A DNA stretch of 64,000 nt. It comes from Paraescarpia echinospica. Lineage: Eukaryota > Annelida > Polychaeta > Sabellida > Siboglinidae. The number at the start of each line of letters is the position of its first letter. The stretch's first letter is position 1. Positions 53,976-64,000 of this stretch are shown here, piece by piece. The position numbers and the translations under genes are program-made. Below the pieces are notes generated by a model that searched no databases, was not told where the DNA came from, and was given only the letters and a program-made list of their open reading frames with translations. The stretch is from assembly GCA_020002185.1 (NCBI GenBank), contig CM034534.1, positions 37,349,555 to 37,413,554 of the forward strand. The letters are read 5' to 3'.

Positions 53976-54631
53976 TGTTTGTGTATGTAGTTTCTATGTA
54001 TCATTCAAAGTTGGTATAATTTAATAATACGGATTGTTCCACAGTAAAGTCGTTTTATAAGTTGCTGATTGCATGACTTAAATTTCGTAATTTTTTCTCT
54101 GGGAGGAACAATTGCAAGGAAAACGTTTATGAATAAACAATTAAGCTTTAATTGGGTTTGACCATACATTGTCACGGTGTAAAAGTTATTGTCTTCGAAA
54201 TGAAGATTATTTTGGAAATTGTGATTGAGTAATGTATTTTGGGGATACTGCATACTAGTGTAACAGCAATTAAACATAACAATTCTATTTAAAATTGATG
54301 ACTGGAATTGGTTATTTATGTACGTTTTATGCAACAAGTGTCATGTTTCTAGAACAAGCTTTGTCGCCAACGTGATTGTCATAGGCGCCAGTGGTAATCT
54401 CGTCGTGAAAAGACACGGTTTATCATCGGTCACATGCCATCAATAGTTTTTTATGTCCACATTCGACCAACGTTGCAGTTCTGCCAATTTCCACCACCGT
54501 GATTGTAGATAGCCTCTTATTACATGAATATCAATTTTAATTGGCGGCCAGATTATTGTTGTAGGCCTATCGATCGTGAATAGATTGAACGGTGGTCGAT
54601 TGCTAACTTTAATTCACACAGAAATGACGCA
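53976..54631. other. AT-rich intergenic DNA
   Basis: No gene is recognised. Confidence 0.35.
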
Positions 54632-54991
54632 GTGGACGATACTGCCGCACGCCGTGCCTCAGCACGTAAAGTAGCCGTAGCCACTTCGTCGTTAGACACA
54701 GCTGGTCATGAAAGGTCATTCCTACCTACCACCTGCAATCGACCGCCTCTTGAACAAACTCCCGGGGGCAGTCGTTATAATGCGAAAGTGCGAACGTTCG
54801 TAGAAAGATATGAACGTTTTCCCTGGTATCTCATGTCAACGCCGACATCTGAGCCGACAGGAACAGCTGTTAATCCAAGGAAGAAATCAACATCGAGAAA
54901 CAAACAGAAAGAGACACAGGCGCGGCAATGTGAACACTACAGAAAAAATATATATTCTACAATGAGCATATCAAAGCAACCAACAGATTAG
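54632..54991 (+). other. Unrecognised 119-codon frame upstream of a LINE relic
   Basis: It begins MDDTAARRASARKVAVATSS and has a basic tail (PRKKSTSRNKQKETQARQ). It sits just before the LINE's endonuclease/RT linker and might be part of the LINE's own 5' region, or it might be chance. I do not recognise it. Confidence 0.25.
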
Positions 54992-54994
54992 TGA

Positions 54995-57270
54995 AATATC
55001 CAGATACCTACTCTTTCGGATGGGTTATCAGACCACCACACTGTCATTGCAAATTTTAATGTTTCTATAACTCCAATAGAGTCGAAACACATTGTGTTTT
55101 ATAGAGCCATTTAAAGGATTGACATTACAACTTTATAATGGTTGATATTCTTAAATCTGACCTTATCACATACCTAAAAGAACATCTATCTGACTTATAT
55201 AAACAGTACTGTCAAGTAGTCAAGGCATTATTTGACAAACATGCACCTATACAATTCAAATTTGTGTTACAAAAGCCACCGGCTCCATTGATGACTTCCG
55301 AAATGTACTACTATCTAAAAGGCGCCGTCGTTATTTAGAGCGTGTATGGCACAAATCACGCTCACCTCTGGACAGGTCGCGTTATTCTAAATAATGGCAC
55401 CTCTGTAACAGACAGATGGCCAAAGCTAAGTCAGATTACTACACAAATATGGTCACAAATAAGTCCAATAGTCCACGTCAGTTGTGGAACTGCATCAATA
55501 GCATTCTACACAGACGACCTGCTCCATCGTAACCTAATCATGTATCAATCACGTGTCTGTGTGAATCGTTCTCTAGTCTTTTAAGGATAAAACAGTCTTA
55601 TTCGCTCGGCTTTCCCAGATCATACTTTAAGTACTGTAAATGTGGACTCTCCATACGTAAATTATCTACTTGTATAGTTTGAACCTGCTACCGTTGATGA
55701 AGTGAGGAAAATAATTATGTCCTCCCCAAATAAATATTGTGCTCTCGATCCAATTCCGACTATGCTGCTAAAAGCATGTCTTGATATATTACTCATACCT
55801 ATAGCAAATATCATCAACGCATCACTGTGCTCTGGCTTTTTTCCCGATGACTTCAAATGCACCCATGTCAGTCCAGTCCTTAAGAAGTCATCCCTGCCTA
55901 AACAAGACCTAAACAGTTATAGACCTATTTGTAACCGTAGCTTTATTTCGAACATACTAGAAAAGGTTGTAGCAAGCCGTCTAAGGTCTCACGTTAGCAC
56001 GTATGTCTTAAGTAATATGTTACAATCAGCATATAACTAATTCCATTCAAAAGAAACAGCTCTTTTAAAAGTACATAACGATATTAACTTAAACATTGAT
56101 TGAAGTAACTGCCCTAACCTTACTTGATCTATCTGCCGCCTTCGATACTATTGATCATATAACATTCTAATTAAACGTTTATCAAAGTGGTGCGGCATAT
56201 CTGGCACAGGTCTGAGCTGGTTTTCTTCATACCTAACTGATATATACCAAACAGTGGGAGTGCAGCTTTTCGGCTGCACTGCCCATTTTATGTGTTGTTC
56301 TTCGGCCTTTGATTTTCTTCGGCCTTTGATGTTCGCTCTCTACACCACGCCACTAAGCTCTGTTATCAAACGTCATAATTTGGATCGTCATCTTCATGCT
56401 GACCGGTACACATATCTACATTTATTTGGCTACCCCGGATACAAATCGCTCCCTTAATCAGATCAGTGATTGTCTCCAAGATATCTTCCACTGGATGTTT
56501 GACAGCAAATTAAAGTTAAATGGAAATAAGACTGGATTACTCATCATTGGTACTCCAATGCAGCGTGGTAAACTTGATGTCTTTTCCTAACGGGTATTTT
56601 GAATCAGCATATCACACCAGCAACCTCGGCACGGAATCTAGGAGTAATCCTTAATAATAACTTCAATTTTAGATAACATTATATGTGTCAAACCTGTCGC
56701 TGCTGTTTTTATTACCGTATTCCCCGGTATATGTCATATTACGTTGCTAAAACTATTGCAACAGCTCTTGTTAGCGGCAGACTTGACTATTGCAATTCCC
56801 TCATTTATAATATCGCTCGCAAGGACATTACAATACTTCAACGAGTACAAGTTGTTTGGCAAGGTTAGTTACCCGATCTCCTTGTTTTTCTAACTCAGTG
56901 CCACTTTTCAAATCACTGCACTGCCTACCTGTGCGATGTCACATTATATTTAAGATATGTACACTTACTTATCAAGTCCTATCATCCAGCAAAGAAACCT
57001 AAACAACTTCGGTCAGCAGACTCTGATCTACTTGTTATTCCCATACTTAAAACGAATGCTGGAACTCGAGCCTTTTCGGTTGCTGCACCAACTTTGTGGA
57101 ACTTACTCCCTACTGCTGTTAAGTTTCATTTTGCCGTCATCTAAAAATCTATCATTTTAATACTGCTTATCCTCCTTAGCTTCTTAGCAATTCCGCCCAT
57201 CTGTTGACGGCGAATTTTTCCGAGGATATTGGCACTAAAGAAGTAATTCCATTATTATTATTATTACTAT
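54995..57270 (+). mobile_element. L2/CR1-like LINE, longer and more decayed copy
   Basis: The order begins with the end of the endonuclease and its linker (LSDGLSDHHTVIANFNVSIT, about 55015-55075). The RT N-terminal region follows (NKYCALDPIPTMLLKACLDI, NSYRP and KVVASRLRSH, 55702-56040). Then come an RT block with FDTID-like sequence near 56140, the region matching 29140-30250 ([57 protein letters not shown]) and a 3' UTR ending in an (ATT)n run at about 57253-57268. The catalytic YADD block is destroyed near 56390-56410. Many stops and frame changes are present. Confidence 0.85.
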
Positions 57271-58164
57271 AAAGTAGACACTGGTTATCAACAATGAAAT
57301 TGGCTAAACGTACACATAGTTGGCGATTCTAAACTGATTTGGCTGTTAAATATTGGATTGACGTGAAAAGAAGGACAACTGTTAGAAGCAGAGTGCAATA
57401 AGCAGGATATCGTCTGAGAACAGCGAGTAGAGGAGCGTGGAAACTGAAGAGAGTGTCAGAGGAAGGGTAGAACAATAAACAACGGCAAATGGGTACAGTG
57501 AAAGGCGATCTGGGAAAGGCAGATGTGAGTAACGAAGACGGTTGGTGTATCCGAGTGAAGAACACCGCCGATGTTGGAGAAGGATACTACACGCCGTCGA
57601 GAAGGCGGAAATAATTCCTGATGTTGCCACCGTAATTTATTAAGAGGTGGTAGAAGAAAAAAAGCAAGCGGAAAACGAAATGTGCATAACTCTTTTCAGC
57701 CCGGAACGCAGTGTCAGAAAACGTCAAAAACGCAAACATACAGTTTTCAATGGACAAATTGCTATCGCACTCATTGCCTCGCACAATGTATATGTGTGCT
57801 GTATAAAAGCGTCGAGTATTTCATACGATGTCTGTAGGCTGCTGAGTTACACAGCAGTAGGAAGGGCGATGATTTAACGTATATCCACAAATAAAGAGTG
57901 GACCGACGAAGCCAGACACGCCGCAATCGAAGGACACAAAGTTGCTTAGCATATCATGAGATAACATCAACACATCAGGCAGCTCTTATCTGTTTAGCGT
58001 GACTAATCAACTGGTTTGGCAAATGGTGTCCTACTATAGCTCGCTGCCTTCATTGAATAATACAAGTCCCTGATGTAGATCTGTTGTTACATGGATGCCA
58101 ATGATTTATCATTTTGTCCTACTTGTTATGTCACCTGTATTCCGCTTATATATGTATACACATG
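57271..58164. other. Intergenic DNA, no gene recognised
   Basis: The + strand is purine-rich over 57360-57560. Small frames on both strands are unmatched. Confidence 0.35.
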
Positions 58165-58340
58165 TACGTGTGTATGTATGTATGTCTGTATGTGTGTATG
58201 CGTATATGTGTGTATGTGTATATGTGTGTATATGTGTGTATATGTGTGTATATGTGTTTGTATGTATGTATGTATGTATGTATGTATGTATGTATGTATG
58301 CATGTATGTATGTACGTACATGCGACGTACGTATGTATGT
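58165..58340 (+). repeat. (TATG)n / (GTGTAT)n microsatellite
   Basis: Diverged at its start and pure (TATG)n at 58258-58310. Confidence 0.95.
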
Positions 58341-58436
58341 ACTTGCGTACTTGCGTATTTGCATACTCACACATACACACAACACATAGACATACAAAAA
58401 AACACTCAAAAAACACAAACACACAACACACACACT

Positions 58437-58592
<156 letters not shown>

Positions 58593-58601
58593 TCATGCGT
58601 A

Positions 58602-58712
58602 TGGTAAGGTATGGTATGGTATGGTATGGTATGGTATGGTATGGTATGGTATGGTATGGTATGGTATGGTATGGTATGGTATGGTATGGTATGGTATGGT
58701 ATGGTATGGTAT
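58602..58712 (+). repeat. (GGTAT)n pentanucleotide array, about 21 copies
   Basis: A near-pure run of GGTAT (ATGGT) follows the (GT)n array. Five-base periodicity in three-base frames keeps reading frames open with Met-Val-Trp-Tyr-Gly repeats, which is not coding evidence. Confidence 0.97.
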
Positions 58713-60782
58713 GTGGTGGTGTGGTGTGTATGTGTCATGTCAAGAAAGCTAGCTTTACTGCTCACAACAGCGGCAGTTGCTTGCAGCGAGGGCTTCAACT
58801 TGCTGTCTGATATATTCTCTAGTTCTATCTTCTGTGTGGGAAATAATGAAAAACTTATGAAAAACTTAATTGAAAACGCTTGGGCTAGTCTCTTCGACTC
58901 TACTGCAAACAAACACCCAGCTCTAGCAACCATAGAGGAGGATGGAAACTACGAGTGATCTGAACAGGTTTGGAAAGTTGATGTATTTTTTTTCCAGATG
59001 ACATGACAGATATTGCTATGGCAATCCGTTTTTGATTTATTTTGTTGAAGTACCATCTTTACTTAACGTAGTCCCGATATACTTAAATGAGGCTATTTAT
59101 AAATGAGTGTAGTTACTCAAAATATCACTTCCAGGTAATCGATCCCTCTAGTTCTGACACTGTGATTATATTGAGACTACACTACATGATATAAACGTAG
59201 GGGTTACCATGTATGTTTATGAGTTATGATTTTATATAAGAAAATAAATCACATAGAGAGTATCACTACTCTGGTGACGTTGTTATGCAATCGTCGTCGA
59301 ACCGTCTGAGACGACAGAAGGCTAAGCTAGAGTGAGTTGCAGTAATTCCGACGAGAGGTGATGAGTAGGTTGACTGTACATTTGGCGGCACCAGTCGTTA
59401 GATAGTGATGAATTGATGGCATTTTGTACAGGAAAATAATCATATTGAGAAAGGTTAGCATAAAAATGCTACCATCTGCACCGCCTTACGGGTGGTTGTA
59501 CACCTGGTACTCCTGTAACGACGGTGGCAAAGGAGTTGTGGGGCAAATAGACTCCCACTAATAGGCCAAATACGACGACACGCCCTGCGTTGATATCATC
59601 ATTGGACACGGTGGCCTGCAAACAACGTCTGGTCCATGTGAACTGTTCAATTCCGTATAAGGTCTACTTGTGGAATTGCCTTATCTTCAATGGTCATTGA
59701 AGAAACTCCGCATAATCTGAAATTATGATTTGGTGTAAATATGATCATCTTCCTATTTCTCAGTATTTTTAACAATGAAACCACTGCCAGATTACGATTT
59801 ACATTATCATTTCTACACGTCATCCACCAAGTTAAATTTTCTCTGCCGACAACATCACATCAAATATGAACGAAGCGGAAATGGAAAATTCTCTAGTCGA
59901 TTACTAGCCATTACGCGATAACGTGATAGCGACAGTGCATCCATTACTGCGTCGTGATTGAGTGTCCAGTTGTGTCATCCGATATGTGATTATTGTCGTA
60001 GGCATGTGAACCGTCTAAGTACTACCTACACGACTGTCTCGTCTAAGTGATCAAAGGCACTTACTGCCACTGGTCGTGCCACCTTTGGGAGTACTAAATA
60101 GTAGTCACAATTATAAGAATGTTGTCAACATCGGCTAATGTGGTGTCCGTCATCAATGCAATTTATCAATAACCATATTGATTTGTAAGTATAAATAACA
60201 TGCATAATCATACATTTGCCTCCGTCTTGGTCAACGAAGAAGGTGGGCCTTGTGTAACGAGCTGACAAAGGTTGACTTTGACGTCATGAGTGCTCCAGGT
60301 TCTGGCCGCCGTAGTGTCAGTCAATAGAATATGCAACGTACAGAAAACTCACCAGGACCATACGACACTGTGTTTGGATTGAAGAGTGCCTTGCTACATA
60401 TACGGAATGACCTACATTCGTTTGGACTGACACCATCTCAACTCCTCCGGGAAATGTCTTCAACAAGGCCGTAATGACAACACGGGAGGGACTCGCCCGG
60501 TAATTCCATTTTTTTCTATTATTCAGTGCTCATGTAAGTAGCTGAACAACGCGAACCACAAGAGACTCGACGTTCGGCCGGCAACTGCACGAGAAGTGTA
60601 CAATGGTGGTTTGGTCGAGTATTCAGTGTCTCCAAGGGCGCCATCACGTACGCGCAGGACGTGGGAATTAAACAACTTCCTCATTGTACATTTATTACAT
60701 TTATCTGTAAATTTGCATGCTGTACACGTGAGCTTTGTATGTGCAGTAGGATCTGCTTCCGGCGACCTCTATTGTGGGCGAT
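58713..60782. other. Intergenic DNA, no gene recognised
   Basis: A short open stretch at 58738-58958 begins MSRKLALLLTTAAVACSEGF, signal-peptide-like in its hydrophobic run. It has no match and begins at the edge of the pentanucleotide array. Nothing else is supported. Confidence 0.3.
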
Positions 60783-60803
60783 CACCTATGTCTCTCTCTC
60801 TCT

Positions 60804-60884
<81 letters not shown>

Positions 60885-60979
60885 CCCCCACAACACTCTG
60901 TCTGTCTGTCTGTCTCTCTCTATCTCCCTCTCACTCTGTCTGTCTGTCTCTCTCTATCTCTCTTTCGCCCCCCCCACAC

Positions 60980-61072
<93 letters not shown>

Positions 61073-61350
61073 ATCCCTCCCCTCCCTTCCCCCTCCCTTC
61101 CCTCCTTCCTCCTCCTTCCCTCCCTTTCTCCTCTCCCTCCTCTCCTCCTCCTCCTCCTTCCTTCTCTCCTTCCCTCCTTCCCTCCTTCCCTCCTTCCTTC
61201 CGTCCCCCTTCCCTCCTTCCCTCCTTCCGTCCTTCCGTCCTTCCCTCCTTCCCTCCTTCCCTCCTTCCCTCCTCCCATCCTTCCCTCCTTCCCTTCTTCC
61301 CTCCTTCTCTCTCTCTCTCCCTCCTTCCCTCCATCCCTCCTTTTACCTCT
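60783..61350 (+). repeat. Pyrimidine tract of about 570 bases: (CT)n, (CTGT)n, (CCTT)n mixtures
   Basis: The + strand is almost purely C and T outside two short CTGT blocks. It includes (TC)n at 60787-60882, (CTGT)n at 60978-61030, (TC)n at 61030-61070 and a CCTCCTTC-type tract at 61070-61345. Open frames on both strands here are Ser/Leu/Pro or Arg/Glu/Gly repeats and not genes. Confidence 0.97.
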
Positions 61351-62918
61351 CTCTCATATTGAGAGAATTCTTGCTATTCCTTGGCCTACGCGTTAATCGA
61401 CATGCTACGGGAGACCACTTGTTTCAAGAGTCTGTCTTGGTATGCGTAGATCGTCGTGTTAATTGGCCTGCTGTGGGAGACCACCTGTCTCGAGAGACCA
61501 CTTGTGTTGCGCAGAAGGGATAATCTCTCAAAACAATTTCTTCTGTAATTACTAAAAACGGAAGCGTTTGGCCGCGCTAGCGTTCTTGCCAGAACTGCAG
61601 ACTAACAAACTACTGCATGTGCCATATTCTGATAATGTCATCAGTAATAAATAACAAGCGACCAGGCATGTCGTAGTGATTACTAGATACGATTGTTTTT
61701 TTGCGACATATAACCACAAAGCTAAACTTATTTAGATGCTAGTCTTGTTCACATTTCCGGTATTACCTGGGGCAAATGACTACATTTGAGGACTTATAAC
61801 AATAGTTGCTTCGAATGGAACGTATCACATCAATAATTTCGTCGTATCACATAATAGTTCGATAAAACAAGAAATCAAGAAATCCAGGACTTGTTTAAAG
61901 TAAACAGTTTTGTGAACATAAATACTATTGATGATTGATTTATGTCATATCCGCTGTTATTGTGTCACTGGCAAATATAAATTCCCGCCTTTAAAAGCAA
62001 TCATTGATTCTCGTATTACGCTAAACATTGCTTGTTTATGAAAACATCAATCGCTTTATCTGGGTTTTCATCGTCATCATCAAAGCTGTAAATGTTGGAA
62101 TTAAATCCACCCGGTGCCATTGCGACAATGACTAATTATAGTGACGTACGTATTTACATAATAGATATTTTGTGTTCGCTGAGGCATGAAAAAGTGTCAG
62201 CGGTCAAACAACAACTATAATAGTATATCAATGGCCTAAGCCAACCTACGCATGTTATCCTAATTCTGGGATAACACTCAAACTCGCGGATGCACATTGG
62301 AAGCCCGGACAGAATTGTTAAACATGCATTTGCTTTATTGTTATATAGATGTATTGCTTAGAGTATTGCAAAAACATACTGCCTAAGTGTATTCTGCTGC
62401 GCACTTTCCTGTGTTTAGGATGCGCAGGTGTATAAATACATTTCCAACTAGGAAATGAATTACGTACCGAGATATGAATTGCAATTATGCATACGACGTT
62501 GTACGTCTTCGTTTATCTGCCTATGTTGTCGGTGGCGTTATGTATAGTCGTGGAAATGCGTCTGCCGAATACTAATGCAACCGCAATAATCATTCGTCAA
62601 TGACATTATGCATATGTTTTTTAGCATCACAATAAAATAGTTGGGAGGGGCATCCGGCCATGCTATCGTTGCCAGCTACACAAGTGCAGTTGGTGGCGGT
62701 GATAACGCTCTGATATCTAGATGACAACGTTAATGACATATGTTCAATCTGCGAACTGTTTTTTGTTGTAGATCCGTTGTTGATGGTGCAGTGTTCGTCA
62801 CGGTGTTTGGCAGGGAAACCGCGTCACTGATCACTCGGACAAAAACAAGTATGTGACAGAGTGACGAAGAGTGTCCCATTTCGACAGACCCCAGCTGTGA
62901 ACTGTCAGCCCAGCAGAC
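61351..62918. other. Upstream region of the GPCR gene, no other gene recognised
   Basis: The region holds a short direct doublet near 61400-61510 (GGGAGACCACTTGT...GGGAGACCACCTGTCTC...GAGACCACTTGTG). The remainder is AT-rich without supported genes. It may contain the promoter and 5' untranslated exons of the receptor gene, but I found no clear TATA or initiator. Confidence 0.4.
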
Positions 62919-64000
62919 ATGGCTCCTGACTGGGTCTACTCTCAGGTCGAGACCGTCATCTCCGCCTGTCTCATGGTCGTGTGCATATGTTGCACAATAG
63001 TCGGCAATACTCTCGTTATCATGTCCGTCTTCACGTACAAGCCACTGCGCTGTGTCTCCAACTACTTCATCATCTCGCTGGCCGTCGCCGATCTCATGGT
63101 CGCCGTCTTGGTGATGCCGTTCCACGTTGTGTACTACGTGAGCGGATACTGGGTGTTCGGCAAGGTTTTTTGCAACATTTGGCTCACGTTCGACATCCTC
63201 GCGTGCACGGCGTCCATCCTCAACCTGTGCGCCATTGCGACTGACCGCTACTACGCCATTCATGACGCCATCAACTACGCCCAGAAGCGCACGTCGAAGC
63301 GTGTCCTCATCACCATCTCGGCTGTGTGGTTCGTGTCCGTCGTCATCTCGGCGCCGCCTCTGCTCGGCTGGAACAACAGCGGCGGACGCGATCTGTACGA
63401 CGTCAGCAGACGGTCGTGCGAGTTGACAAAAAATCGCGGCTTCGTTATCTACAGCGCGCTCGGCTCTTTCTACATCCCGCTCCTCATCATGGCCTTTATC
63501 TACGCAAACATATTCCTCGCCACCCGGAAGCGTCTGCGCGCACGCTCACAACCACGTAATTACGAGAGTCATGTGACGTCGCTGACTTCCGGTGGCGCGA
63601 AGAACGGCGGGTGTCTGCCGCACCTAGTGACGTCGTGCGCGAAGGGCGAGCGCAGTAGTGAGACGAGCGCGCAGTCCGACCAGGCGAACGACCTCACGGA
63701 ATCGGACAAGGCGCTCGACTCGGGCGAGGGGCCTCCCGAACAACCCAATATGCACATGCTCCGGCTGCTCGAGCAGAAACACCACATTTCGTTGTCGAAA
63801 GAACGCCGAGCGGCGCGTACAATGGCCATCATTATCGGCGTGTTCGTCCTGTGCTGGCTTCCCTTCTTCCTCATATACGTCATCTTCCCCTTCTGTCCGT
63901 CATGCGCCAACAACGCGGGCGTCCGACTCGTCACCTTCATCTTGTGGCTCGGCTACGTCAACTCAAGTCTTAACCCTATAATTTACACCATCTTCAATAT
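62919..64000 (+). CDS. Biogenic amine GPCR, tyramine/octopamine receptor-like, 3' end cut by window
   Basis: This is a class A receptor for a small amine at the cell surface. It couples ligand binding to G proteins. The start ATG 62919 has a good context (GACATGG), and an in-frame TGA lies at 62898. All 360 codons to the window end are open, with no intron. Landmarks are TM1 Asn30, TM2 LAVADL (Asp58), the Cys85/Cys167 disulfide pair, the amine-binding Asp92 in WLTFDILACTAS, DRY at 109-111, TM4 Trp137, TM5 Pro187 (SFYIPLLIM), KERRAARTM leading into CWLPFF (312-317), and NPIIY (352-356). INYAQKRT and APPLLGWNN match invertebrate tyramine/octopamine receptors best. Alpha-2-adrenergic-like and 5-HT receptors are alternatives. 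The N-terminal tail is only about 11 residues and lacks a glycosylation site, so an upstream exon is possible. The third loop is about 85 residues. The coding sequence is much more GC-rich than its flank. Confidence 0.92.
   Translation, partial: MAPDWVYSQVETVISACLMVVCICCTIVGNTLVIMSVFTYKPLRCVSNYFIISLAVADLMVAVLVMPFHVVYYVSGYWVFGKVFCNIWLTFDILACTASILNLCAIATDRYYAIHDAINYAQKRTSKRVLITISAVWFVSVVISAPPLLGWNNSGGRDLYDVSRRSCELTKNRGFVIYSALGSFYIPLLIMAFIYANIFLATRKRLRARSQPRNYESHVTSLTSGGAKNGGCLPHLVTSCAKGERSSETSAQSDQANDLTESDKALDSGEGPPEQPNMHMLRLLEQKHHISLSKERRAARTMAIIIGVFVLCWLPFFLIYVIFPFCPSCANNAGVRLVTFILWLGYVNSSLNPIIYTIFN

Noticed and set aside
60596..61523. Long Ser/Leu/Pro-rich frames of about 230-270 codons
   Set aside because: They are translations of the pyrimidine tract and flanking microsatellites with no codon structure or domain.
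62730..63263. 177-codon minus-strand frame
   Set aside because: It overlaps the GPCR start and is a GC-driven antisense shadow of the receptor coding sequence.

Overview
This window is nuclear DNA of an invertebrate animal. The evidence is a protostome-style biogenic-amine GPCR, split coding exons with GT/AG borders, many non-LTR retrotransposon relics, an LTR retrotransposon, tRNA-derived SINEs, MITE-like elements and long (GT)n, (CT)n and (TATG)n microsatellites. The amine receptor resembles tyramine/octopamine receptors, and the repeats look like those of marine lophotrochozoans such as molluscs, brachiopods or annelids. I cannot name the species.

Layout. 1-6015: the 3' half of a decayed adintovirus/Polinton-like integrated DNA virus, all genes on the + strand: packaging ATPase, two conserved small proteins, chromodomain integrase, a membrane protein, a penton-like protein, a basic core protein, the major capsid protein and an adenain-like protease. 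Almost every gene carries frameshifts, stops, losses or changed catalytic residues. 6166-6350: a cluster of CTCF-like motifs and one YY1-like motif. 7123-7785: a 61-bp minisatellite. 8088-8218: a likely coding exon on the minus strand. 10258-12608: a decayed P-element/THAP9-type transposase whose first three exons still keep phase-0 splice borders. 13612-17983: a Ty3/Gypsy-type element with apparently identical 148-bp LTRs but a frameshift in integrase. 19651-20509: six copies of a 15-mer. 20925-21379: a pogo/Tigger-like MITE. 23740-26930: a CR1/Jockey-like LINE with an SGNH-type ORF1 tail. 29140-30250 and 54995-57270: two relics of one L2/CR1-like LINE family. 30427-32440: a broken copy of an uncharacterised multicopy gene with a PIN-like middle and a Cys-rich C-terminus. 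32641-33494: two tandem tRNA-derived SINEs. 39557-41776: an RTE-like LINE on the minus strand, with a SINE fragment at its 3' break. 45736-49275: several nested LINE fragments around a 116-bp near-perfect palindrome. 49799-50862: a 185-bp direct repeat flanking an unrecognised ORF. 52825-61345: mostly microsatellites, including a roughly 570-base pyrimidine tract. 62919-64000: the start of an intact, single-exon amine GPCR, cut by the window edge.

The only confident, apparently functional host gene is the GPCR. The rest is mainly mobile DNA of different ages. The viral block still shows the original compact layout, in which adjacent genes overlap by a few bases (ATGA, TGATG). The viral protease and the LTR element are the best preserved mobile coding regions. 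The most unusual observations are the viral relic, the CTCF-like cluster beside it, the dispersed short motifs (GGGCGA..GTATGATAACA and ATGTCGTAGTAAACA), the phase-preserving P-element exons, the PIN/CXC gene relic and the LINE-derived palindrome.
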